Source: Belliella alkalica (GTDB taxonomy: Bacteria; Bacteroidota; Bacteroidia; Cytophagales; Cyclobacteriaceae). Taken from it: a stretch of 36,688 nt of DNA. The notes below the pieces were generated by a model. That model ran no database searches, was not told the DNA's origin, and worked only from the letters and a program-made list of their open reading frames with translations. This document shows positions 26,745 to 33,488 of the stretch, in pieces. Within the stretch, counting starts at the first letter, position 1; each line of letters begins with the position of its first letter. A program made the translations under genes and the position numbers. The stretch covers positions 44,564 through 81,251 of the forward strand of contig NZ_JAKZGO010000018.1 in NCBI RefSeq assembly GCF_022549785.1, read 5' to 3'.

Positions 26745-27419
26745 ATGATTACACTGAAAAACATAGAAAAAAGCATTTCTTCTAAGTACCAAAGAAGTTT
26801 TATACTCAAAGGAGTAGATATGGAAATCCATGAAGGGGATTTTATCACACTGATGGGGCCATCGGGAGTAGGAAAGTCAACATTGCTCAATATTATTGGG
26901 CTTCTGGATCAGGATTATGAAGGAGAATACTTCTTTGAAGAACAAGCCGTCCATGATATGAAAGAGAAAAATAGATCAAAACTTCACAAATCTGAATTTG
27001 GATATATTTTCCAAGCATATCATTTGATAGATGAACTCACTGTTTATGAAAATATCGAAACTCCATTGCTTTATAGAAATACAAATTCATCGGAACGAAA
27101 AAGCATCATCGCCGAGCTTTTGGATAGGTTCAATATGGTAGCCAAAAAAGACCTTTTTCCTGACCAACTTTCAGGAGGTCAGCAGCAGTTGGTGGGAATT
27201 GCTAGGGCAATAGCAGGCAGGCCAAGAATCTTGCTTGCCGATGAGCCAACTGGGAATCTCCATTCAGCCCAAGCTAAAGAAATAATGGAAGTGTTTAAGG
27301 AATTAAATGAATCAGGAACCACCATTATCCAAGCTACACATGCCAGAGAAAATGCAAACTATGGCAATCGATTGATAGAGATGTCGGATGGAAAAATATT
27401 TCAAAACATTCAATTATAA
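26745..27419 (+). CDS. Second MacB/LolD-type ABC ATPase, with unusual signature and D-loop
   Basis: The 224-residue ATPase keeps Walker A GPSGVGKST, Q-loop GYIFQAYHLIDE, Walker B ILLADEP and the switch His in QATHAREN. Two positions differ from the norm and from the first ATPase at 15819: the signature reads LSGGQQQLVGIARAI (usual Arg and Ala replaced by Leu and Gly), and the D-loop reads GNLHSAQ where Asp is expected. It could therefore be a weaker ATPase, perhaps acting in a heterodimer with the canonical one; that is inference. It is followed after one base by the TolC-like gene. Confidence 0.92.
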   Translation: MITLKNIEKSISSKYQRSFILKGVDMEIHEGDFITLMGPSGVGKSTLLNIIGLLDQDYEGEYFFEEQAVHDMKEKNRSKLHKSEFGYIFQAYHLIDELTVYENIETPLLYRNTNSSERKSIIAELLDRFNMVAKKDLFPDQLSGGQQQLVGIARAIAGRPRILLADEPTGNLHSAQAKEIMEVFKELNESGTTIIQATHARENANYGNRLIEMSDGKIFQNIQL

Positions 27420-27420
27420 A

Positions 27421-28764
27421 ATGAAAAAGCACGTGACAATTTTACTGATGGCAGTTTTTTGCCAGCAGGTGGTACAAGCTCAAGATACAATTCCAGTCAC
27501 TTTTGAAGAGGCGGTAGCGTTTGGGATTCAGCAAAATCTTGAATTCAAAAAACTTCAAAACCAACAAGACGTCCTTCGCATGGAGAGGTTAAATGCACAG
27601 CTGAGTCACTTACCAAACTTAAATCTATCAAATGACACGTACAGACAGATTGGTCAGCAGTTTCAGCAAGCTGAGGGAGAATTGATCGTGACCAATGAAG
27701 TCAACGACATCATCTCAGGAAGGGTAAATTCAAACATGACTGTGTTCAACAGTTTCCAAAGAGTCAATACTACCAAAGGTGCAAAGAATTTTGAAAAGGC
27801 TGGAGAGTTTGGGATAGCCCATGCTAAGCAAGATCTGATATTTATTATAGGAGGACAATATCTTCAAGTTTTGCTTGATGAGCAATTGTACAATATTGCT
27901 ATTGAAAACTTGGCAAACCAAACAAGGCAATTGGAGCAGATAGAAGGTTATGTGGAAGTTGGTTTGAGGACATTGGCGGATTTTTATAACCAAAAATCCG
28001 AAGTAGCAAGGTTGGAGACAGTAGCTTTAGAAGCAAAGATAAAGTGGGAGACGGATTTGTGGGAATTGGCAGAAACCCTACAGCTTCCTAATAACACAAT
28101 CCCAAAAGTGGCACCTATAGAGCTAGAATTGCAGGAAAGTGCATTGTTGAAAAATCCTTTGGATGAATTAAGAACATTGGCAGTAGATCAAAGGAATGAT
28201 TTTAGGCAAATAAAATCATTGGAGTTGGCAAATAGAAATATGTTGGCAGCCGCCAAAGCGAGTTACCTTCCGAGGCTCGACGCCTTTTTCAATTACAATA
28301 CCTTCTATACGACTTTGGATCCTAGGACATTTAGCAATCAGTTCTTTACCATATTTCCACAAAGGTCTTATGGATTGAGCCTCACGATTCCTGTTTTCAA
28401 CAATTTCACAAATAGAGCGGTGGTAGCTAGGTCTAGAATGGAATTCCACAATCAGCAACTAGATAAGGTGGCGCTGGAGAGGAAAATTTCACAAGAAGTC
28501 AAGTTGGCTTATGAAAATTACAAAGCTGCGATTCAACGACAAGAGTCAACCCAAGTCCAATTGAATGCAGCAGAGGAAGCCCAAACAGCCATTTCGGAAA
28601 GATTTAGGCTTGGAATAAGTAATTTTGTGGATTTGGCTCAAGCCAATCAACAGCTTGTGACTGCCCAGTCGGATTTTGCCCAAGCGAAATATACCCTATA
28701 CTTTCAAGAAGTAATGTTTAAATATGCTTTAGGTATGTTAAGCACTGATGAATTTCTGGAATAA
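27421..28764 (+). CDS. TolC-family outer-membrane efflux protein
   Basis: The 447-residue product begins with a signal peptide (MKKHVTILLMAVFCQQVVQA, then QDT) and continues with two OEP-type halves rich in Gln, Asn, Ala and Leu coiled-coil helices. Family features are the FEEAVAFGIQQNLEFKKLQN opening, the second-half LSLTIPVFNNFTNRAVVARS, and AISERFRLGISNFVDLAQA near the end. It would form the trimeric channel that completes the adaptor/permease complex. The ATG at 27421 is chosen because it yields the signal peptide; an in-frame ATG at 27388 inside the ATPase gene would add 11 residues and hide it. It is the last gene of the export locus. Confidence 0.93.
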   Translation: MKKHVTILLMAVFCQQVVQAQDTIPVTFEEAVAFGIQQNLEFKKLQNQQDVLRMERLNAQLSHLPNLNLSNDTYRQIGQQFQQAEGELIVTNEVNDIISGRVNSNMTVFNSFQRVNTTKGAKNFEKAGEFGIAHAKQDLIFIIGGQYLQVLLDEQLYNIAIENLANQTRQLEQIEGYVEVGLRTLADFYNQKSEVARLETVALEAKIKWETDLWELAETLQLPNNTIPKVAPIELELQESALLKNPLDELRTLAVDQRNDFRQIKSLELANRNMLAAAKASYLPRLDAFFNYNTFYTTLDPRTFSNQFFTIFPQRSYGLSLTIPVFNNFTNRAVVARSRMEFHNQQLDKVALERKISQEVKLAYENYKAAIQRQESTQVQLNAAEEAQTAISERFRLGISNFVDLAQANQQLVTAQSDFAQAKYTLYFQEVMFKYALGMLSTDEFLE

Positions 28765-28785
28765 GGAGAGAATGTATTTTTCTCC
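28765..28785 (+). terminator. Weak hairpin after the TolC-like gene
   Basis: GGAGAGA (28765-28771) pairs with TTTCTCC (28779-28785), seven pairs including one wobble, right after the stop. There is no T-run after it, so termination is uncertain. Confidence 0.3.
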
Positions 28786-29039
28786 AACTTGATTCACTAG
28801 CTTATCCGAGTAAAAATAATTATCATAATTGATTTAATTGATAAGAAATAGTCAAATTCAAAAAGTATCAATCTAAAGACCATATTGGTATAAAACCCAC
28901 CGATAAAATCGATTTAGTTCTTTTTTTGCCTTCGACTGTCGTCAATCTTGTTGTGTTATAATGTCTTGACGGATAGTGGTTTATGATTTTCTGGCTTTTC
29001 GTATGCTTTTTACAAAGGTAATTTTTATTACTCTTAAGC
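28786..29039. other. Spacer between export locus and transposase remnant
   Basis: These 254 bases are A/T-rich and carry no gene, clear promoter or hairpin. They may include what remains of the left end of the insertion element, but I could not identify terminal inverted repeats. Confidence 0.5.
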
Positions 29040-29569
29040 ATGTTTGTCCGCAAAAAGCCCAATAAAAGTAGTAAGATCAGTGTTTAGGTAATAATAGACA
29101 AGTCAAGAGGAAGTTATAAAGTCGCCAAGACCAAAGGTAGTAGCTCTGACCCTGCAGAAGTGGACAAGCTTTACAACAATTATAATGAGAAGGTACAGCT
29201 GAACGGTTTTGGTCACGACAAGAAAATACTTGGAAGTAATATCAATACTGTCTTTTACGATTGTACCGAACTATATTTTGAAGTAGATCAGGATGATGAT
29301 CTTAGGAAGACCTGTTTTTCCAAAAACCAAAAAAAAACACAAGCGTCAGATTACCAGATGGTTTTGGGATTACTGCGGGGTCTTGGTGAGTGCACTCTTG
29401 TTTAGCGTTTTTTGAAGGGCATACCCTGATTCCGATAAAAGGGACATTTAGGAAAAAGCTACGAAAAACCCTTTTTTTGAACCAGAGTCAGCAGAAAAAG
29501 GCAAAAATGTTCGGTTTTGGGAGTTCCAGTGTCAGAGTCATTAAAAGCATCATATTTTGTAAATAAATT
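29040..29569 (+). pseudogene. Decayed IS1634-type transposase
   Basis: The frame starts MFVRKKPNKSSKISV, then meets a TAG (29085-29087), and resumes in the same frame with DKSRGSYKVAKTKGSSSDP and AEVDKLY, the usual N-terminus of IS1634-family transposases. It then jumps directly to DKKILGSNINTVFYDCTELY and DDDLRKTCFSKNQKK, the catalytic region normally a few hundred residues further on, so a large internal part is deleted in frame. A stop follows at 29403, and later frames give scraps such as GHTLIPIKGTFRKK. The intact family is about 500-600 residues. This copy cannot be active. It marks the left edge of the accessory region. Family assignment is from remembered motifs. Confidence 0.8.
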
Positions 29570-29638
29570 GGTTTGATTTATTTCTAAGTAAGTAAAAAAT
29601 TCATCATCTTTCGGTTAATTTAAATAAATTAATCAACC

Positions 29639-29668
29639 TTTGTTGTAATTCAAGATTTTCTATATTTA
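29639..29668 (+). promoter_or_regulatory. Possible promoter of the collar-protein operon
   Basis: TTTG (29639-29642) and TATATTTA (29661-29668) resemble the Bacteroidota -33/-7 pair, but the spacing is 18 and the last base of the -7 box is A rather than G. It lies 24 bp before the first ATG. Confidence 0.3.
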
Positions 29669-29691
29669 TCATTAGATTTTATATCAATTAA

Positions 29692-30603
29692 ATGAAAAAA
29701 AATAGCCGAAGAGAATTTCTTCGATCAGGTTCAGTATTAGCTTCAGTTGCAGCTTTTTCGCCATTCAGTCTCAACTACTCCAATGCTATATTGGAAGTTG
29801 AATTTGAGGGTCATACAAGCCAGCTCCAAATAGTACATACGGCAGGTCTACAAGGAACATATACTAATCCTGATCAAATTGGAGGCTTAAATCCTCTAGG
29901 TGAATATTTGAAAAAACTTCAAACCACTCCATTATTCCTAGATGCTGGTAATTTTTTAAATCCAGATTTATCATTGGATGAAAATTTAAAGTTTGCAAAA
30001 GACCTAGTCTCAAGTGGAGTTAAAATGGTTGCTTTGGGTAAATCAGAAATGAGTTTTTCAAATGCTGATCTCAAATTCATTATTTCAGAAAGTGGACTGA
30101 AGGTCATTGGGAATAAATTGGAATTAAAAGGACTGAAAAAAGGGGAAAGTTATTTCACAAAAGCCATAGTACAATTTGGAAAATATAGAATAGGGGTTTT
30201 ATCGACACAGGGTTTGACATTGAGTAAGTTAAATGCGTACGGTATGGAAATGAAACTTCTTCATCAATGCGATGCTTTGATTGGTTTGGGGGATGTTCCA
30301 CTAAATCTTTCCAACAAGCAAAATCTAAGATTAGATACTTTTGATCATGAGGTGACCCACTACCTTTTAGGGCTTACCAATCAAGTAGGTGTAGGATCCC
30401 GAATCATTCATTCACTTTCGGGAAAAGAAGTCTGGATCTCTAACCCTGCCGAAAAGGCGAGACTAGTCAGTTCTTTTATTTATTCAATGGATAAAGACTA
30501 TAAAATCAATAACTTAACAAATCTGTCATTTGTACCTGGAAATGCATCCAGGGAAAAAATGTTGGCAATTCATTCAGGTGTATATTCAACTAATCAAGCA
30601 TAA
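29692..30603 (+). CDS. Tat-exported 5'-nucleotidase-like protein lacking metal ligands
   Basis: The 303-residue product begins with a twin-arginine signal (NSRREFLRSGSVLASVAAF), so it is exported folded. The rest lines up with the N-terminal metallophosphatase domain of 5'-nucleotidases: LQIVHTAGLQGTY for the usual HTNDLHG, IGGLNPLGEYLKKLQ for GGLARLATYIKQ, LFLDAGNFLNPD for LLDAGDFLQG, and VKMVALGKSEMSFSNADL for VTLGNHEFDYG. In each motif the metal-binding Asp, His or Asn is replaced (Gly52, Gln54, Asn87, Lys117/Ser118), so hydrolysis is unlikely. The C-terminal substrate domain is absent. It heads a tight operon (2-bp gap to the next gene), so it is probably a structural or ligand-binding part of that system. 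The alignment is by eye. Confidence 0.72.
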   Translation: MKKNSRREFLRSGSVLASVAAFSPFSLNYSNAILEVEFEGHTSQLQIVHTAGLQGTYTNPDQIGGLNPLGEYLKKLQTTPLFLDAGNFLNPDLSLDENLKFAKDLVSSGVKMVALGKSEMSFSNADLKFIISESGLKVIGNKLELKGLKKGESYFTKAIVQFGKYRIGVLSTQGLTLSKLNAYGMEMKLLHQCDALIGLGDVPLNLSNKQNLRLDTFDHEVTHYLLGLTNQVGVGSRIIHSLSGKEVWISNPAEKARLVSSFIYSMDKDYKINNLTNLSFVPGNASREKMLAIHSGVYSTNQA

Positions 30604-30605
30604 TT

Positions 30606-31148
30606 ATGGAACCATATTTAGCGGAAATAGTGCTGTTTTCATTTAATTTCGCACCAAAAGGTTATGCTCTTTGCAATGGACAATTACTACCAATTAACCA
30701 AAATCAAGCCTTATTTGCACTTTTAGGGACTACTTTCGGAGGAGACGGGCGTGTCAATTTCGCCTTACCGGATTTACGGGGTAGGGCTTTGGCGCATGTG
30801 GGAGCTGGTTTTATATTGGGAAATAGAGGCGGAGAACAAACGCATACGTTAAACATATCAGAAGTCCCTACCCACTTGCATGAGTCAAATCAGTCGCCTG
30901 CTATTGCAATTAACCCAAACGCAGCCTCATCCGCTAATTCAGGAGATCCAGAGGGACGGTTTTTTGCAGGGAATAGTAATTTTCCCAACCGTTTCGGTGA
31001 GAAGTTTGATGAAGGCTTTGCTGACCAATCATCAGATTCCATTTCCTCTGGTAGTATTGGAGGGAGTGAAGCGCATTCGAATATGATGCCGTTTTTGACA
31101 CTCAATTATTGTATTGCCCTCCAGGGTATTTTCCCATCTCCAAATTAA
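30606..31148 (+). CDS. Phage tail-collar domain protein 1 (MdpB-like)
   Basis: The 180-residue product opens with a tail-collar domain (about 5-62): LAEIVLFSFNFAPKGYALCN, GQLLPINQNQALFALLGTTF, GGDGRVNFALPDLRGRALAH. It continues with GGEQTHTLNISEVPTHLHE, a Ser/Gly/Asn-rich middle and the end HSNMMPFLTLNYCIALQGIF. This is the 'microcystin-dependent protein'/short tail-fibre family found both in phages and as chromosomal sets. No signal peptide is present. It starts two bases after the preceding stop and is followed by two paralogues. No phage structural, lysis or packaging genes are near, so it is not an obvious prophage. Confidence 0.88.
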   Translation: MEPYLAEIVLFSFNFAPKGYALCNGQLLPINQNQALFALLGTTFGGDGRVNFALPDLRGRALAHVGAGFILGNRGGEQTHTLNISEVPTHLHESNQSPAIAINPNAASSANSGDPEGRFFAGNSNFPNRFGEKFDEGFADQSSDSISSGSIGGSEAHSNMMPFLTLNYCIALQGIFPSPN

Positions 31149-31153
31149 AATCC

Positions 31154-31720
31154 ATGAGCGCCACTGATCCATTTGTTGCAGAAATCTGCATGTTTCCTTT
31201 CAATTTTGCGCCTAGAGGCTGGGCTTGGTGTAACGGTCAACTATTACCCCTATCCCAGAATACAGCTTTATTCTCTCTCTTAGGAACTACATACGGAGGT
31301 GATGGTAAATCTACTTTTGCCTTACCCGATCTCCAGGGAAGGGTTCTTATGCATCCTGGCCAAGGACCAGGTCTTTCCCTTCACGATCTAGGAGAATCTG
31401 GAGGGCAAGCTACAGTCACCCTCCTCGAAAGTCAAATTCCATTTCATACACACCCTGTAGATATCAATATCCCAGTAGGGGCTGCTGCTGATACTGATTC
31501 GCCATTGAATGCCTATCCTGCAACTTTTGAGGCAGGAGCTCAAGTAAATGGAAATCCAGCCCAATTGTATTCAGATACTTCTAATGTAAGCATGGCTTCT
31601 TTCAATTCAAGAATCAGCGCCATGCCGGCGGGTCAAGGGCAAGCTCACAACAATATGCAGCCATCCCTTTTTGTTTACTATTGTATCGCTCTCCAAGGAG
31701 TTTTCCCACCAAGATCTTAA
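31154..31720 (+). CDS. Phage tail-collar domain protein 2 (MdpB-like)
   Basis: This 188-residue paralogue of the preceding gene has VAEICMFPFNFAPRGWAWCN, GQLLPLSQNTALFSLLGTTY, GGDGKSTFALPDLQGRVLMH, an ESQIPFHTHPV segment and the end HNNMQPSLFVYYCIALQGVF. The ATG at 31154, five bases after the previous stop, gives the family's usual N-terminus; an upstream in-frame ATG/TTG at 31109 would overlap the previous gene. The copies differ widely in the Ser/Asn/Ala-rich middle, which probably carries specificity. Confidence 0.88.
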   Translation: MSATDPFVAEICMFPFNFAPRGWAWCNGQLLPLSQNTALFSLLGTTYGGDGKSTFALPDLQGRVLMHPGQGPGLSLHDLGESGGQATVTLLESQIPFHTHPVDINIPVGAAADTDSPLNAYPATFEAGAQVNGNPAQLYSDTSNVSMASFNSRISAMPAGQGQAHNNMQPSLFVYYCIALQGVFPPRS

Positions 31721-31725
31721 CTGCT

Positions 31726-32271
31726 ATGTCTATACCTTATATTGGACAAATTCGAATTTTCGCCGGTAACTTCCCTCCAGCAGGGTGGATGTTTTGTGAA
31801 GGGCAACTACTTCCCATCTCAGAATATGAAACCTTATTTCAGTTAATTGGAACTACTTATGGAGGTGACGGTCAATCTACCTTTGCACTGCCGGATCTAC
31901 GTGGTAGGATTCCTATTCATCAGGGAAATGGTTTTATCTTGGCACAAACTGGAGGTGTCGAAGAAGTGACCTTAACTATTAGACAGATCCCAGCGCATTC
32001 ACATAAACTAAAAGGTCCAAGCATGGTGGCATTGGGATCTAATGCAGGCAATTCCGAAAGTCCCTCCGGAAAATATCCTGCCATATCACCTGGAGTAAAC
32101 CTATATAGTAAAACGGTAAGAGAGAATGTAAATATGGCTACTCCCCAGCCTGTTAATAATATGGCTATCTTGACTCCCAAAGGTGGCAGTCAACCGCATA
32201 ACAATCTTCAGCCATATTTAGCTGTCAATTATATTATTAGTCTATTCGGAATATTTCCTTCGCCAGCCTAA
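31726..32271 (+). CDS. Phage tail-collar domain protein 3 (MdpB-like)
   Basis: The third paralogue, 181 residues, has YIGQIRIFAGNFPPAGWMFC, EGQLLPISEYETLFQLIGTT, YGGDGQSTFALPDLRGRIPI, RQIPAHSHKLKG and the end HNNLQPYLAVNYIISLFGIF. It starts at ATG 31726, five bases after gene 2. It lacks the Cys of the C-terminal YCIALQG motif shared by the other two (YIISLFG here). Three different collar proteins in a row suggest a heterotrimeric or stacked assembly; this is inference. Its stop overlaps the next start (TAATG). Confidence 0.88.
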   Translation: MSIPYIGQIRIFAGNFPPAGWMFCEGQLLPISEYETLFQLIGTTYGGDGQSTFALPDLRGRIPIHQGNGFILAQTGGVEEVTLTIRQIPAHSHKLKGPSMVALGSNAGNSESPSGKYPAISPGVNLYSKTVRENVNMATPQPVNNMAILTPKGGSQPHNNLQPYLAVNYIISLFGIFPSPA

Positions 32272-33410
32272 TGAAAAAAATCGGTATTCTACTTCCTAAA
32301 TCAAGTACGCACCCATATGTAGGATATGATTTCTTTTATGGGTTAAATGCATTTTACGCTTTCCATGGTGGTAACAATCCTTCTTTTTTCACTTCAAATA
32401 TTGGATTTGGGGTAGATGATGATCTGCTTTTTTCTGAAACCGAAAAGATGTTTTTGGAAAAAAATGTGGATGTTGTGGTAGTATTTGCTGAGCATCCTAA
32501 AGTAGACAAAATCTTTCCATTGGCATCGCAGTTTCGAAGGCCGATCCTTGTTGTAAACGCAGGTGCAAAGTATCCAGTGAAATGGAAAGCTGCAGAATAC
32601 GTGATATTTCTCAATTTGGGAGAAATGCTTTCTGCAAAATTAGTTGCTAAAAAAGGGATAGTCCAAAGTGGGGTTCAAAAAGGCATAAATGCAACCAATT
32701 TTTATGATGGAGGCTATGGAATGGCAGATGGATTTTACCTTGGACAGGAAAGTGCAGGGGCTAACATTTTATTCAACTTTATTTCCAAGCATTTAGAAGC
32801 TGATTTTGATTCCCGATCACTAATAGACTTTTTAGAAGAAAATCAGGATCCCATATTGATTTTTTCTACTTATACAGGGGAAATTTTACCCCTATTTCTC
32901 AAAGCTGTAGAAGGTTTTGATCAAAAAATAACCTTGGTCTGCAGTCAGGCAACAATCCATGAAATCATATCAAATGAATTGGGGTCAAAGATGGCACTAC
33001 CTGAGATCATCGCCTGCAGTTCTCTGAGTCCGGAGTGGCCAAGTAAGGGATTCCAACCCATCAATGAATATTTCAAAACTGAAGTCAAGAGAGAAGCTTC
33101 CCCATTCTCATATTTAGGCTGGGATGCAGGAGAGGTACTTCAAAAACTTTCTTCTTTAGCAAATACGGGCTGGACAGACTGTGCACAGAAACTTGAACAA
33201 ACTTCAATCAATGGATGCAGGGGGGCACTTCGATTTCATTTGGAAACTGGACATTTTATTAGCGACCAGTATCAGTTCAAAATCCGTGGAAATAAGTATA
33301 AAGTTATAAAAATAGAAGTAGCGGAAGTGCTGAAGGAATGGGAGCAAATGATGGAAAGCAGACCTACCCCCCCTCAAGTGGGCTGGTTCAATACCTATTT
33401 GTGCTCTTAA
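32271..33410 (+). CDS. Periplasmic-binding-protein-like protein without signal peptide
   Basis: The 379-residue product looks like a type I periplasmic binding protein of the branched-chain amino acid (LivJ-like) class: MKKIGILLPKSSTHPYVGYD, SETEKMFLEKNVDVVVVFAE, ILVVNAGAKYP, then a second half with YDGGYGMADGFYLGQ, ILIFSTYTGEILPLFLKAV, VCSQATIHEI and a region ending FKIRGNKYKVIKIEV. Such proteins normally have an export signal, but here the beta-strand begins at residue 4 and no hydrophobic leader exists, so it should stay in the cytoplasm or leave by an unusual route. No permease or ATPase is adjacent. Its start overlaps the stop of the third collar gene, so it belongs to the same operon. 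The ligand is unknown. Confidence 0.7.
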   Translation: MKKIGILLPKSSTHPYVGYDFFYGLNAFYAFHGGNNPSFFTSNIGFGVDDDLLFSETEKMFLEKNVDVVVVFAEHPKVDKIFPLASQFRRPILVVNAGAKYPVKWKAAEYVIFLNLGEMLSAKLVAKKGIVQSGVQKGINATNFYDGGYGMADGFYLGQESAGANILFNFISKHLEADFDSRSLIDFLEENQDPILIFSTYTGEILPLFLKAVEGFDQKITLVCSQATIHEIISNELGSKMALPEIIACSSLSPEWPSKGFQPINEYFKTEVKREASPFSYLGWDAGEVLQKLSSLANTGWTDCAQKLEQTSINGCRGALRFHLETGHFISDQYQFKIRGNKYKVIKIEVAEVLKEWEQMMESRPTPPQVGWFNTYLCS

Positions 33411-33488
33411 TAAAAGTATTCACCAGAAATCGATCTTTCAAATCTGTCTTCGAAAGAAAATAGGTTTTTAGGTCTTCACCCATACGAA

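Noticed and set aside
29692-33410. Prophage remnant
   Set aside because: Collar-domain genes alone are present; there are no capsid, terminase, portal, baseplate, lysis or integrase genes, and the first gene carries a Tat signal.
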